Assembly: GCF_029633865.1 (NCBI RefSeq)
Contig: NC_079211.1
Span: forward strand, 144,974,270 to 145,038,269
Direction of reading: 5' to 3'
DNA length: 64,000 bases
Source of the DNA: Lampris incognitus
Taxonomy: Eukaryota > Chordata > Actinopteri > Lampriformes > Lampridae
Shown: piece by piece, positions 18,950-31,062 of the stretch
How positions within the stretch are numbered: the first letter of the stretch is position 1
Layout of the letters: each line of letters starts with the position of its first letter
Notes under the pieces: generated by a model
Told to the model about the DNA's origin: nothing
The model's input: the letters and a program-made list of their open reading frames with translations, nothing else
Databases searched by the model: none
Position numbers and translations under genes: made by a program

Positions 18950-19175
18950 AGCAGACAGCTCCATGCTGCTGTTGGGTGAAGGAGAAGGGAGAGGGGGAAG
19001 GCATGTCCAGAGGCAGCGGGAGAGGAGGAAGCGGAGTGTGGAGGTGAGAGTCGGCACTTTGAATGTTGGCACTATTGCTGGTAAAGGGAGAGAGCTGGCT
19101 GATATGATGGAGAGAAGGAAGGTAGGTGTGTGCAAGAGACCAGGTGGAAGGGGAGTAAGGCCAGGAGCATCTGCC
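18950..19175 (+). pseudogene. RTE LINE endonuclease N-terminal fragment
   Basis: It reads RSVEVRVGTLNVGTIAGKGR and ELADMMERRKVGV, the start of the apurinic-type endonuclease of RTE elements (RVGTLNVGT motif). It breaks up after about 60 codons. This is the 5' part missing from the neighbouring RTE copies, but it is not contiguous with them. Confidence 0.8.
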
Positions 19176-19269
19176 CCGCCACGGTATACCAGTCCATCCA
19201 GTATACCGGTTCATGTACCGCCATACCGGTGTCATGAAATATGGAACCGGTCAAACTGTATTGACTGTT

Positions 19270-19607
19270 ACTCCCCCCCCCCCCTGATTTCTCCCTTTTT
19301 CTCCCAATTTAGTGGCCAATCGATCCCTATTATAGTTCAAACACCCACCCTCGTACTGCATGCGTTCGCCAACTGCATCTCTCCGGCCGGCAGTCTCGAA
19401 GGAGTCGCCTCCCCACTTCCTTGACAAGGCGACTCCAGGCCGAACCACTGCTTCCCCCCCCCCCCCGAAGACAGCGCTGCCAATGGTTGCTGCTTCATCG
19501 AGTCCGGCCATAGTCTGATCTGACGAGACCGGGGCGCGAACCCCGGTCCCCAGTGGGCAACTGCATCGACACAAAGCCGAGGCTTAGACCGCTACACCAC
19601 CGCGGAC
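19270..19607 (-). mobile_element. tRNA-derived SINE B (reverse)
   Basis: It has the same landmarks as 6385-6778, with the head on the right (ccgctacaccaccgcgga in + reading). C-runs at 19271-19283 and 19446-19465 interrupt it. Confidence 0.85.
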
Positions 19608-19656
19608 CCCCTTTATTTGATTTTTGATTTTGATAGATTGCTTGTACTACCTAGAG

Positions 19657-20633
19657 CAGTGGTTCTCAACCTTTTGGGGGTCCTGGACCCCCTGTGTATT
19701 TTTGATCTACCCTGAGGACCCCTCCACCTGATCTTGGGGGAGGGGGGTTGCAATTTGATAGAAACAGTAGAAACTGCATTTTAAATTGCATTATAGCATT
19801 TATTCACTCTTTGGGGCAAAAATAAGAGCTTTCAGTTGTAACTTAGATATAGTTAACAAAACAGAATTCTTATGCAGTAACTTTCAGATATATGTAACAA
19901 AACAGAATATGTGTTCAGTAACTTTCAGATATATGTAACGAAACAGAATATGTATTCAGTAACTTTCAGATATATGTAACAAAACAGAATATGTATTCAG
20001 TAACTTTCAGATATATGTAACAAAACAGAATATGTATTCAGTAACTTTCAGATATATGTAACAAAACAGAATATGTATTCAGTAACTTTCAGATATATGT
20101 AACAAAACAGAATATGTATTCAGTAACTTTCAGATATATGTAACTAAACAGAATATGTATTCAGTAACTTTCAGATATATGTAACAAAACAGAATATGTA
20201 TTCAGTAACTTTCAGATATATGTAACAACACAGAATATGTATTCAGTAACTTTCAGATATATGTAACAAAACAGAATATGTATTCAGTAACTTTCAGATA
20301 TATGTAACAAAACAGAATATGTATTCAGTAACTTTCAGATATATGTAACAACAGAATTCTTATGCAGTAACTTTTAACAATGCAAACGGGAGCGAGATCT
20401 CTCATTAAAATACAATAAATTACACTTGTGAAACAGATGTAATTAGAGAAAAAAGTCCTGTTACCCTTTATAGTTTAGGTAGATAAAGGTCTCAGTCACA
20501 TTTGAGTAAAATAATCCTATTTCTATAAATGTCATAGGATCTTTTTTTTAAAGATATTTTATTTTCACGGACCCCCTTGCAATTACACCACGGACCACCA
20601 GGGGGTCCGCGGACCCCCGGTTGAGAAACACTG
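19657..20633. mobile_element. Non-autonomous hAT element with internal minisatellite
   Basis: The ends are cagtggttctcaacc .. gggggtcctggacccc and ggtccgcggacccccggttg .. agaaacactg. The same family sits at 27194-28606 and 58273-58837. No transposase is encoded. The flanks acctagag / ctctacga do not form a clear duplication. Confidence 0.8.
19878..20349. repeat. 41-bp minisatellite, about 12 units
   Basis: The unit begins taactttcagatatatgtaa and continues caaaacagaatatgtattcag. Twelve occurrences of the first part are seen, nearly identical. The related element at 58273-58837 has only two, so the array expanded within this copy. Confidence 0.9.
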
Positions 20634-22929
20634 CTCTACGACATACCAGCTGAGACACCAGCAGAAGCGGCAGTAGATAAACATCACTAGAAAAACTCAT
20701 GAAAGTCTTATTATGTTATCGTCCATAGACATGTAATTCAGTAACAACTGACAGACAAGATTTCTCTCTGAAATTACATGGCTGTAATTAAGCCCCCCCC
20801 CCCCCAGAATCCAGGAAAAAGACCCAGTGATGTTACACAACTGTTACAATGTGTTTGTTTTTTTGTTTTGTTTTTTTCTTACAGAATGAGTAATTGGCGT
20901 CCTGAAGCGGAGGGCCCATATTCCTGATGGGCCACTTCCTCTGCAGTGGGTGAAATCTCTGGGGGCAGATCTGGAGAACAGACATGACAGCTACTGATTA
21001 AAGTGTACGTGTGTGCGCAGCGCTGCTGAACATTCAGGAGGTGTGGCGCTCAACAGGAGTAGGAGTAGGAGGTGAGTAGGAGTAGGAGGTGAGTAGGAGG
21101 TGAGTAGGAGTAGGAGGTGAGTTTAGCAGGCGAGTTTTGTGTGTGCGTGTGTGCATGACTTGTTTATTATAGTTTTCACTTCTTCTCTAGTCCCTACTAG
21201 TCCCTATTCTCCCCCACTTTACACAAAAATGACAATCCTAATGATGTGAATTAAGAAACTGTTACAACACGAAGCCTCCGACTCGTAATATCACTATTCA
21301 GGTGTCTGGGGTTGATCATTACAGGGTTAATCAATATACAGTGGCCAGACTGCAACGTGACTTGCCCCTGTGCAGCTCTGTCTTGTCCAAGAGGGCAGAA
21401 CGTTTTAACCAAGAGGAAGTCCCTCCCCGTCAGCGTCAATCAGTGGTGTCTGTGTGTGAGATGTGTTACTGCCACCTAGTGGTTAACTACCAGCACTGCA
21501 CTAGAATTATAATCTGGGACGAGACCATAATATTTACTCTGTGGTGGCCCACATCTATATAACGAGAGACATTCACCTAAGAGGACGGTGCACCTTTAAG
21601 GGAAGAGGCGAGGGGTCAGATAATGCACTTCCGCTTCTGGTACACAGAGTTCAGTGTCGTTGTCGAATGTATGACATGCAAAGTTGGAGCTGGTAAACTA
21701 CCTCGACTACGTCTACTCTCACGTCTCCTGTCTCGTTGTTTTCTAACTCCACAACACCCTCTTTGTTTCAAAAGCCCTAGGGCTTTTCCGTAGCAGAAAT
21801 GAATATGTACATAATAAGATAAAGTACACATCTTGAAAGAAATATTTTTGTCCCGCGTACCATCCAATAATTCATAGAGGTGTTTGGCGTATTAAATGAT
21901 GAATGATACAGGAATGGATGTTGAAGCGTCTGGATTTCGAACCGTCGCACAGGTGCCATCGTTCAAGCAGTGGACCCTGGTCCAACAATGTGTTGTACTT
22001 GAAATTCACTGCTCGGCCTTGATTCACCTGCGAGGTAATCTACCTTACTGCACTGCTGCCCTCTCTGCGCTGTCCAACGGCGCTCCTTCTCTGCCCTGAG
22101 AAGGCAAACCGTGAATTGTGACATGGGTTTATCGTGTCCGTATGAGAACTGTATGAAATAGTTTTCTTTATTCTACACATGGTTTTAAGGCGGATGTACA
22201 TCTTTTGAAACGGATGTGCACTAATGGTGTAGTAATGACTGGTTTGTCATTAAACGCCACTTAAACTATGCGGCTGCGCTGTGGATAAAAAAGGAGAAAG
22301 GAGGACGCTCCCTCCTTCCTGGTTTTCATGGCCCAGCGTAATGTTTTCAGTTCTGTAAAGTTTGGTTTTGCCTGAACCCCCTGGTCCACCTCAGGGTCAG
22401 ACATTCCAGCCAGACGAGTGTAAATGGGCCTCGCCCAGAACCTGCCGATACTGTCGCCAGCTCTGTGGATGAAATCTTCCTCACGGGGGGGACACAGAAA
22501 ACGACGCTTTGCTGTGGAGTCCAGGGGAGGAAATCTGCCTCTGTAGCCTGTCAACCAAACACGTGGAGCTGCACCTGTAAAGACTGGCGGGGAGCGCGGT
22601 GTCTTTTTGTGTGGCTCTTTCGCACTGACATGCAGCGGTACTCAACTTGAGATTGTGAGTCAGCACAAGTTCGAACCCTCTGAAAGATTTTATTTTCATA
22701 ATTGCTGAAAAAGCGTTGGGTTTAAAATGAGCAAGTGTTGTTGAAGGTGAATTGTTCATCTGTAATGTAGTTTGATCTAGGAATTTCAACTTATATGACC
22801 GTTTTCTGGATGTGAGCAAAATATTGTCAAAATGTAAATTCATAATATTTGCTTAGTAGGCTATTTACATTTTTACCGCACCTTATCAGGGGTTTTTTGG
22901 GGTTTTTTTTGGCTTACTTTTTTACTGGC
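20634..22929. other. No recognised gene; short GTAGGAG tandem at 21045-21130
   Basis: A possible acceptor, tttttcttacag, at about 20884 is followed by a short frame, without family resemblance. The tandem array is built from gtaggagtaggaggtga. The rest is unassigned. Confidence 0.4.
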
Positions 22930-22935
22930 TTTTCA

Positions 22936-23078
22936 GAGAAAGTTGAATCAGTTCATCTGGACACAACATTTACTGAGAGAAACATAAGTGACCTCTTCAG
23001 GCTCAACTGACTGCAGGTATCCCCACCCTCATAAACAATACAGTGGCGTGACGACCCGAACCACAACCAGTTTCATTA
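22936..23078. repeat. Penelope terminal repeat fragment
   Basis: gaatcagttcatctggacac, tttactgagagaaac, then ctcttcaggctcaactgact and gcaggtatcccc. The segment between gaaac and gtgacctcttcag is shortened relative to other copies. Confidence 0.75.
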
Positions 23079-24079
23079 TTCAACAAAAACAACAAGAACA
23101 AGAAAAAAAAAGAGAACTCAGAATAAAAGTCTATACCTTTCATGGGGATAACCAAGGGAGTATGAAATTAGTCTTTGTTTGTTCAGCCCTGTTTCCTGAG
23201 GGGTTTTTTGGTGGGGGGTTTTTTGAGTGAAGTTCCTACCACCACCCTCAGCCAGGAAATCTGTCCATCCTGGCTCCCAAGAGGATGAAGAAGATGAAGA
23301 AAGGTGAATCTGATGAACAGTAGAGATGAGGACTGAAGATGAAGACGGATTTGCGAAGATCCAGGGAGAGCGGAGATGAGGGCCAGAAGGCAGTGGGATG
23401 ATGGAGGTGCAAGTAAACAAAACAAAACAAAACAAAACAGCAGAGTAATCACTCAGTTGTCCATATCAACAGTTCACTGATGTTTCTCCTCAGGATACAT
23501 AAAATCTCGACATGTTACACGCGTCTCCATGACGACACATTTTAACAACGTTTCACTTCTGAGTTTAGAACTTAATCCCATCTGTCCAGCTCAGTGGATT
23601 AGTTTACTGACAACATAACCGTCACAGCAAAACGACAGAAGATATAGTATGAAACATATATATATTAATCATCAGCTAACTCAACATTTTTTCCTAAATT
23701 CACAGTATTCAACAATTATTAATTAATTAGTTCACCTCGACTGTTTTTGGTTTTTTTTGCATATTGGAAGATGCACTGATCAATAGACTCGCTAGGCCCT
23801 GAGCTAACGGGTCAGGCCCTGTAGTCGCCTGGTTAACGTAGTAGTCGCCCGTGGTGCGGGAAACTCGGGTTCGGGCTGCGGCGGTTCCCGGACTGACCCC
23901 CGAATTCGCTACAATATAATCAAACAACAATCTTCAAGGTTAGCAACAACCAGAGTGCTAACTTGCTGTTTCGCTAACAGCTAACTCACCAGAAATACAC
24001 AAGCGGTGTGCACGGGTCGGCAGCTCCGTGGCTGTTGTATAACTTATTTTTCAGCTTTCAAGGACCTCTCCTCATTTAT
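23079..24079. other. No recognised gene
   Basis: This holds an (ACAAA)n stretch near 23418-23440 and some GC-rich sequence near 23800-23890. No supported coding. Confidence 0.4.
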
Positions 24080-24440
24080 CCTTGCTAGTCCCCCCCCCCC
24101 CCCCATTTTCCTCTCCAATTGTACTTGGCCAACTGCCCCTCTGTTCCAAGCCGTCCCCTCTGCCGATCCGGGGAGGGCTGCAGACTACCACATGCCTCCT
24201 CCAATACATGTGGGGTCGCCAGCCGCTTCTTTTCACCCGACAGTGAGGAGTTTCCCCCAGTCACCTCCCCCCTCCGAACAGGCTTCCCGACCGACCAGAG
24301 GAGGCGCTAGTGCAGCGACCAGGACACGCATACCGACATCCGGCTTCCCACCCGCAGACACGGCCAATTGTGTCTGTAGGGACGCCCGACCAAACTGGAG
24401 GTAACACGGGGAATCGAACCGGCGATCCCTGTTCCTTGCT
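24080..24440 (-). mobile_element. tRNA-derived SINE C (reverse)
   Basis: In + reading it shows cgatccggggagggctgcag, actaccacatgcctcctcc, gtcgccagccgcttctttt, gaggaggcgctagtgcagcg and gacacggccaattgtgtctg, ending aatcgaaccggcgatccc. Other copies are at 38990-39262, 41928-42325 and 56285-56620. Confidence 0.8.
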
Positions 24441-24710
24441 AGTTTTCTACTCTAAATTCAAGTGTTTAGACTATTCAAACCTCCGGTACAAGACCTACCT
24501 GTTGGTACTACTATTGTGCTCATGTCCGTCTCGCTCAAGATATAGCGTCATACCTGTCTGATGACTGTGGTTTTTTTGCAGTTTGTTTTTAACCTGGCAG
24601 TACTTTTGAGTTTTTCAACAGACATTTTCTGGCGCCGCTGCTGCCAAAAAGTTATCATTTTGTTTTTTGTTGTTACACCATTTTTCTTTATCATGTACAT
24701 TTCATAGACA

Positions 24711-25975
24711 CGGGAAAATACACGTTCTGTGGTGCACTTCACGGTGCACTTTACAGCACTGACACTCCATGCAGGTGTCAGCCCAGTCTCTCATGTCTTT
24801 TTTGAGCCCGTGCCAGACGAACTTGGCCACCACTAGTGTTTGAGAGGATTTTTTGCCCAGGTGGGAGAGACCATGGACAGCGTCAAAAACCCACCGCCTC
24901 CAGCCAGTGGGAATGATGGGCCGGGGCTGACCTGTGGAGACATCGCACAGGAGCATGGTACCGGCGTCGTCAAAAGCCACATCCTCTAACTGCAGCCCTG
25001 TGACAGCCGTCCTGAAAATCTGCACGTCCGGGTCGGTGGCCTGGTCAGCTGCCATGCCGGCATAGTCAAGACCCAAGTGGACGGCCCCCGCAATGGCCCG
25101 GGAGAGGCAGTCGGCGACGAGGTTGGTTTTGCCAGCAACATGCTGTACGTCTGTGGTGAAGTCCGAGATGTAGGAGAGCTGTCGTTGCTAGCGGGCGAAC
25201 CACAGCTCAGCCACCTTGGCCATGGCAAACGTCAGTGGTTTGTGGTCCACAAACACCGTGAATTGGTGGGCCTCCTGTAGGGAACGGAAGTGTCGAACGG
25301 TGAGGTAGATAGCGAGGAGCTCCCGATTGAAGGTGCTATACTTCCGTTCGCTGGGGCATAACTGTCTGCTGAAGAAAGCAAGTGGCTGCCAAGTGCCATT
25401 CACCCACAGCTCGTGCACCACCCCGACTGCGTAGTCTGAAGCGTCTGTGGTAATGGTGATCGGAGCCTTGGGTGACGGGTGCACCAGCATTGTTGCATCA
25501 GCCAGAACAGTCTTAGCATCCACAAACGCCTTGTCCCTCTCCGCGGACCAGTCCACAGTGTGTTTGGTGGCCTTGCCTTTCAGGGCCTCATACTGTGGTC
25601 GCATGAGTTGAGCAGCTTGGGGGATAAAGCGGTGGTAAAAGTTCACCATGCCAAGGAACTCCTGTAGGGACTTGACTGTGAGCGGTCGCGGGAAGTTCGC
25701 AGCGGTGGCCACCTTTGACGGGAGGGGTACCGCCCTGTCTTTGGTGACTCAGTGTCCGAGGAAGTTGATGGTTGTCAGCCCGAACTGCCACTTGGCTGGA
25801 TTGACGATCAGCCTGTATCAGCCCGTGTTGGCTGAGCCACTCGAAAAGAGTCCGGAGGTGGGGCAAGTGTTGCGTTTTGGAGGTGCTGGTGACGAGGATC
25901 TTGTCTATAGACAAAAACGAAAGGCAGGTCCCATACACAATGACAAACAGATGAAAGCCAGAATGCCCTTGGAGG
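24711..25975 (-). pseudogene. Ty3/gypsy LTR retrotransposon pol fragment
   Basis: On the minus strand, in order: the end of a reverse transcriptase (KILVTSTSKTQHLPHLRTL), the connection and RNase H domain (LQEFLGMVNFYHRFIPQ, ITTDASDYAVG, FNRELLAIYLTVRHF, VDHKPLTFA), and the start of integrase with an HHCC-type zinc-binding region (HGLSHLGKKSSQTLV, CMECQCCK). The RT motif that should read Y-x-D-D is SIDK, and frameshifts and stops interrupt the frame. No LTRs are visible at either side. The right edge is close to the start of the LINE at about 26040. Confidence 0.9.
25188..25712 (-). pseudogene. gypsy RNase H region (174 codons open)
   Basis: This is the longest uninterrupted part of the gypsy copy. 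It carries the TDAS acidic motif, the conserved Glu in FNRELLAI and the HKPLTF motif of Ty3/gypsy RNase H. In its genome of origin it would degrade the RNA strand during reverse transcription. Confidence 0.85.
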
Positions 25976-26372
25976 GTCATACACCTTTAAAAAAGAAGGG
26001 GCATAGCTTGAAGTGGGCATAACTTGTAGTCAGAAGAGGACGCAACTTGAATGCAAAGAATGAACAGACTGTAAAGAAGAGGGCCTTTAGAGCTGGCAGT
26101 AAGGAGGCGGCGAGAAAAATCCAAGGGGACCGTAAAGTGAGAATCAGTGAGGCTAAAGACAATTACAGGAGGAAGTTGGAGCAGAAACTCCCAACTGCAC
26201 AACATGAGAGAGGTCGGGAGTGGTATGAAGACCATCACTGGTTTCAGGCTGACTGGCAGCAGAGGAATTGAGGGCAGCTTGGACAGGGCCAACGAACTTA
26301 ATGTGTCCTTTAATAGATTTGACACAATGACCCCTCCCCGTACCCCCTGGTCTCATCTGTTGCCTGCATTCA

Positions 26373-27170
26373 TTGACCGTCAACTTCACTGCCCCCCTCC
26401 TCCTCTTCCTTCCTCTTTCTTACAGCCCCCCACCCTCCAATGGGGGCCCTACTCTTCCCCCTCCCTGGGTTCCCAGACGAATGGCCCTCTCCAACTTGAC
26501 AACCCCCCCTCCACCTGTAACACCTACAGTGTGCTTCACAGTTGACCATGTCAGAAGACAGTTGACAAGACTTCACGCAAGCAAGGCGGCAGGCCTGGAT
26601 GGTGTTAGCCTCAGGGTGCTCAAAGCCTGTATCCTTGAGTTATGTGGAGTGCTTCACCATGTCTTCAACATGAGCCGTAGACTTCAAAGAGTCCCTGTGC
26701 TGTGGAAGATGTCCTGCCTTGTTCCTGTGCCTAAAACGCTGCATCCCAGTGACTCTAAGGACTACAGACCGGTAGCATTGACCTCCCACATTATGAAGAC
26801 CCTAGAAAGACTTATCCTGGAGCAGCTTTGGCCAATGGTCAAGCCACACTTAGACCCCCTCCAGTTTGCCTACCAGCCCCAACTGGGAGTTGAGGATACC
26901 ATCATTTACCTGCTTAACTGCGCCTATGCCCACCTGGATAGGCCAGCGAGCACTGAGGGTCATGTTCTTTGACTTCTCTAGTGCCTTCAACACCATCCGG
27001 CTGGCTCTGCTGGGTGAGAAGCTGACAGCAATACAGGTAGATGCCAAATGCCCCCTTGTGTCCTGGGTTGTTGACTACCTTACTGGTAGACACAGTATGG
27101 GTGCTTGCAACACTGTGTATCAGACAGAGTGGTCAGCAACACTGGGGCTCCGCAGAGGATGGTCCTAGCT
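26373..27170 (+). pseudogene. LINE reverse transcriptase, N-terminal half
   Basis: It shows SKAAGLDGVSLRVLKACILE, LVPVPKTLHPSDSKDYRPVA, LTSHIMKTLERLILEQL, QFAYQPQLGVEDTIIYLLN, then after a frameshift VMFFDFSSAFNTIR, the motif A region with its catalytic Asp, and WVVDYLTGR. A second frameshift follows (TLGLRRGWS should read on to the PQGTVLSP-type motif B). It cannot give a functional enzyme. Confidence 0.9.
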
Positions 27171-27382
27171 CCCTTCCTTTTCACCCTCTACACCAGTGGT
27201 TCTCAACCTTTTTGGGGTCCTGGACCCCCCGCGTATTTTTGATCTACCCTGAGGACCCCTCCACCTGATCTTGGGGGAGGGGGGTTGCAATTTGATAGAA
27301 ACAGTAGAAACTGCATTTTAAATTGCATTATAGCATTTATTCACTCTTTGGGGCAAAAATAAGAGCTTTCAGTTGTAACTTA

Positions 27383-28395
27383 CACTACCATTCAAAAGTT
27401 TGGGATCACATTGAAATGTCCATATTTTTGAAGGAAAAGCACTGTACTTTTCAATGAAGATAACTTTAAACTAGTCTTAACTTTAAAGAAATACACTCTA
27501 TACATTGCTAATGTAGTAAATGACTATTCTAGCTGCAAATGTCTGGTTTTTGGTGCAATATCTACATAGGTGTATAGAGGCCCATTTCAAGCAACTATCA
27601 CTCCAGTGTTCTAATGGTACAATGTGTTTGCTCATTGGCTCAGAAGGCTAATTGATGATTAGAAAACCCTTGTTCAATCATGTTCACACATCTGAAAACA
27701 GTTTAGCTCGTTACAGAAGCTACAAAACTGACCTTCCTTTGAGCAGATTGAGTTTCTGGAGCATCACATTTGTGGGGTCAATTAAACGCTCAAAATGGCC
27801 AGAAAAAGAGAACTTTCATCTGAAACTCGACAGTCTATTCTTGTTCTTAGAAATGAAGGCTATTCCATGCGAGAAATTGCTAAGAAATTGAAGATTTCCT
27901 ACACCGGTGTGTACTACTCCCTTCAGAGGACAGCACAAACAGGCTCTAACCAGAGTAGAAAAAGAAGTGGGAGGCCGCGTTGCACAACTGAGCAAGAAGA
28001 TAAGTACATTAGAGTCTCTAGTTTGAGAAACAGACGCCTCACAGGTCCCCAACTGGCATCTTCATTAAATAGTACCCGCAAAACACCAGTGTCAACATCT
28101 ACAGTGAAGAGGCGGCTGCGGGATTCTGGGCTTCAGGGCAGAGTGGCAAAGAAAAAGCCATATCTGAGACTGACCAATAAAAGAAAAAGATTAAGATGGG
28201 CAAAAGAACACAGACATTGGACAGAGGAAGACTGGAAAAAAGTGTTGTGGACGGATGAATCCAAGTTTGAGGTGTTTGGATCACAAAGAAGAACGTTTGT
28301 GAGACGCAGAACAAATGAAAAGATGCTGGAAGAATGCCTGACGCCATCTGTTAAGCATGGTGGAGGTAATGTGATGGTCTGGGGTTGCTTTGGAT
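27383..28395 (+). mobile_element. Tc1-type element, 3'-truncated, inside the hAT element
   Basis: The 5' end cactaccattcaaaagtttg follows a TA. The 3' end is lost: at about 28395 Tc1 sequence joins hAT sequence acttgtgaaacagatg, with loss of both the Tc1 3' half and the hAT centre. One deletion after insertion explains this. Confidence 0.85.
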
Positions 28396-28406
28396 TATAC
28401 TTGTGA
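27795..28406 (+). pseudogene. Tc1 transposase, N-terminal 200 codons
   Basis: It starts MARKRELSSETRQSILVLRN with the paired-like helix-turn-helix (YSMREIAKKLKISYTGVYYS), the GRP-type hook (SGRPRCTTEQ), a second helix-turn-helix region and the first catalytic Asp in LWTDESKFEVFG. It continues to GGGNVMVWGCFG and then leaves transposase sequence. The second Asp and the Glu of the DDE triad are missing, so it can bind DNA at most. Confidence 0.92.
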
Positions 28407-28614
28407 AACAGATGTAATTAGAGAAAAAAGTCCTGTTACCCTTTATAGTTTAGGTAGATAAAGGTCTCAGTCACATTTGAGTAAAATAATCCTATTTCTA
28501 TAAATGTCATAGGATCTTTTTTTTAAAGATATTTTATTTTCACAGACCCCTTGCAATTACACCACGGACCATTAGGGGTCCGCGGACCCCCGGTTGAGAA
28601 ACACTGCTCTACAC

Positions 28615-29440
28615 CATGTACTTCAACTACCACACAGAGTCCTGCCATGTTCAGAAGTTCTCTGTTGACTCTGCTATAGTTGGATGCATCAGCAAGTCAA
28701 GTTTATTTGTATAGCCCTTAATTACAGTTGCAGTCCCAAAGGGCTCAAAGTCTCAAAGCAAGGGCGAGGAGGCTGAGTACAGGGCTGTGGTGGGAAACTT
28801 TGTCACATGGCGTGAGCAGAATCATCTGCAGCTCAACGTGACCAAGACAAAGGAGCTGGTTGTTGATCTAAGGAGGGACATGACACCAGTGACCCCTGTT
28901 TCCATCTAGGGGGTCAGTGTAGACACTGTAGAATATTGCAAGTACCTGGGGGTGTATATAGACAATACATTGGACTGGGCTAAGAACACTGATGCCCTCT
29001 ACAAGAAGGGACAGAGTCCATCTCTACTTTTTGAGGAGGCTGAGGTCCTTCAACATCTGCCAGACAATGCTTAGGATGTGGAATGAGTCTGTGGTGGCCA
29101 GTGCTCTCTTGTTTGCTGTTGTGTGTTGGGGCAGCAGGTTGAGGGTAGCAGATGCAAACAGGCTCAATAAACTGATCCGCAAGGCCGGTGACATTGTGGG
29201 GGTGAAGCTGGGCTCTCTGGACTTTCTGAGAGGAGGACGCTGTTGAAGTTATGTGCTATCATGGACAATGTCTCCCACCCACTCCATGAAGTGCTGGTTG
29301 GGTACAAGAGTAGTTTTAGTGATAGACGCATTCTGTTGAAATGCACTACAGAGTGCCACATGAGGTCATTCCTGCCTGTGACCATCAAACTTTACAGCTC
29401 TTTCCTCAGAGTGTCAGACACTCTGAGTCAATAATTAGAC
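28615..29440 (+). pseudogene. LINE reverse transcriptase, C-terminal half
   Basis: It resumes after the hAT element. Recognisable pieces are VTKTKELVVDLRRDM, YCKYLGVYIDNTLDWAKNTD, FLRRLRSFNICQTMLRMWNE, AVVCWGSRLRVADANRLNK and DNVSHPLHEVLVGYKSS. Frameshifts and an in-frame stop (TPVSI-stop) disable it. Confidence 0.88.
28692..28762. repeat. Small insertion in the LINE
   Basis: gcaagtcaagtttatttgta followed by tagcccttaattacagttgc is a common phrase of dispersed fish repeats and interrupts the LINE frame between CISK and the following DEAEY-type segment. Confidence 0.5.
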
Positions 29441-29549
29441 TGGCCCTTCGACTTATTTTACCCTGTTGGGTGTTTGTTTGTGCTGTTTGTTTCATGCTGC
29501 AGTAATACAGTATAGATAGGGTGTTATATGCTGGAGCACAGTGCACATA

Positions 29550-30769
29550 CACTCACTGGCCACTTTATTAGGTACACTTTGCTAGTACCGGGTTGGACCC
29601 CCTTTTGCCTTCAGAACTGCCTTAATCCTTCGTGGCATAGATTCAACAAGGTACTGCAAACATTCCTCAGAGAGTTTGGTCCATATTGACATGATAGCAT
29701 CACGCAGTTGCTGCAGATTTGTCGGCTGCACATCCATGATGCGAATCTCCCAGTCCACCACATCCCAAAGGTGCTGTATTGGATTGAGATCTGGTGACTG
29801 TGGAGGCCATTTGAGTACAGTGAACTCATTGTCATGTTCAAGAAACCAGTCTGAGATGATTCGAGCTTTATGACATGGCGCGTTATCCTGCTGGAAGTAG
29901 CCATCAGAAGATGGGAACATTGTGGTCATAAGGGGATGGACATGGTCAGCAACAATACTCAGGTAGGCTGTGGCGTTGACACGATGCTCAATTGGTACTA
30001 AGGGGCCCAAAGTGTGCCAAGAAAATATCCCCCACACCATTACACCACCACCACCAGCCTGAACCGTTGATACATGGCAGGATGGATCCATGCTTTCATG
30101 TTGTTGACGCCAAATTCTGACCCTACCATCCGAATGTCGCAGCAGAAATCGAGACTCATCAGACCAGGAAACGTTTTTCCAATCTTCTATTGCCCAATTT
30201 TGGTGAGCCTGTGCGAATTGTAGCCTCAGTTTCCTGTTCTTAGCTGACAGGAGTGGCACCCGGTGTGGTCTTCTGCTGCTGTAGCCCATCTGCCTCAAGG
30301 TTCGACGTGTTGTGCATTCAGAGATGCTCTTCTGCATACCTCGGTTGTTATGAGTGGTTATTTGAGTTACTGTTGCCTTTCTATCAGCTCGAACCAGTCT
30401 GGCCATTCTCCTCTGACCTCTGGCATCAACAAGGCATTTTCGCCCACAGAACTGCCGCTCACTGGATATTTTCTCTTTTTCGGACCATTCTCTGTAAATC
30501 CTAGAGATGGTTGTGCGTGAAAATCCCAGTAGATCAGCAGTTTCTGAAATACTCAGACCAGCCCGTCTGGCACCAACAACCATGCCACGTTCAAAGTCAC
30601 TTAAATCACCTTTCTTCCCCATTCTGATGCTCGGTTTGAACTGCAGCAGATCGTCTTGACCATGTCTACATGCCTAAATGCATTGAGTTGCTGCCATGTG
30701 ATTGGCTGATTAGAAATTTGCGTTAACGAGCAGTTGGACGGGTGTGCCTAATAAAGTGGCCAGTGAGTG
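29550..30769 (-). mobile_element. Full-length Tc1/mariner-type transposon
   Basis: The ends cactcactggccactttatt and aataaagtggccagtgagtg are perfect inverted repeats over about 23 bp, and TA flanks both sides (29548-29549, 30770-30771). Length is 1,220 bp. It sits in the 3' UTR of the LINE. Confidence 0.95.
29582..30622 (-). CDS. Tc1-type transposase, intact 346 codons
   Basis: It starts [20 protein letters not shown]. An N-terminal helix-turn-helix ([20 protein letters not shown]) is followed by a second DNA-binding region ([16 protein letters not shown]) and the DDE domain: Asp in WSDESRFLL, Asp in [11 protein letters not shown], and [12 protein letters not shown] where many Tc1 enzymes have SPDLNPIEHLW. 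The third acidic residue is therefore Gln. It ends GGPTRY-stop. The family cuts and pastes DNA at TA sites. The frame is uninterrupted, which suggests a young copy, but with Gln in place of Glu I expect little or no activity. Confidence 0.92.
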   Translation of the reverse strand: MGKKGDLSDFERGMVVGARRAGLSISETADLLGFSRTTISRIYREWSEKEKISSERQFCGRKCLVDARGQRRMARLVRADRKATVTQITTHNNRGMQKSISECTTRRTLRQMGYSSRRPHRVPLLSAKNRKLRLQFAQAHQNWAIEDWKNVSWSDESRFLLRHSDGRVRIWRQQHESMDPSCHVSTVQAGGGGVMVWGIFSWHTLGPLVPIEHRVNATAYLSIVADHVHPLMTTMFPSSDGYFQQDNAPCHKARIISDWFLEHDNEFTVLKWPPQSPDLNPIQHLWDVVDWEIRIMDVQPTNLQQLRDAIMSIWTKLSEECLQYLVESMPRRIKAVLKAKGGPTRY

Positions 30770-31062
30770 TATGTTTATATATATGGACTGGAACAACATG
30801 ACGTGTAAGGTGCCTTGTCTGACTTGTGCTGTTTTGTTTATTTTGATTTCTACGCATTGGTCTTTCTTTTCTTGTTTTCACTTTTGTTTTTAAAGTTTCG
30901 TTTTGTTTTGATTTGACTGATAATGTGTAAAAAAAAAAGGGGGGGGTAGGACCAGAAAAGTTCTTTACTTCATCCTACGCCCTTTTCTGACGTGGACTAG
31001 TTATTACTTGTGTTGTTACAGAGTTTACAAAATATGTTCAGTTATTTCCATTTGTTTTGTAT

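Larger units (their letters stand above)
27194..28606. mobile_element. Non-autonomous hAT element inserted in the LINE
   Basis: It has the same ends as 19657-20633. The target duplication CTCTACAC is perfect (27186-27193 and 28607-28614) and falls inside the LINE reverse transcriptase frame. The interior minisatellite region is missing and replaced by a truncated Tc1 element. Confidence 0.9.

Noticed and set aside
19878..20349. Regular direct repeats that might suggest a CRISPR array
   Set aside because: Units are contiguous 41-bp tandem copies without variable spacers, inside a eukaryotic hAT element: a minisatellite.
26850..27047. Minus-strand frames opposite the LINE reverse transcriptase
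   Set aside because: Shadows of the + strand frame, which carries recognisable motifs.
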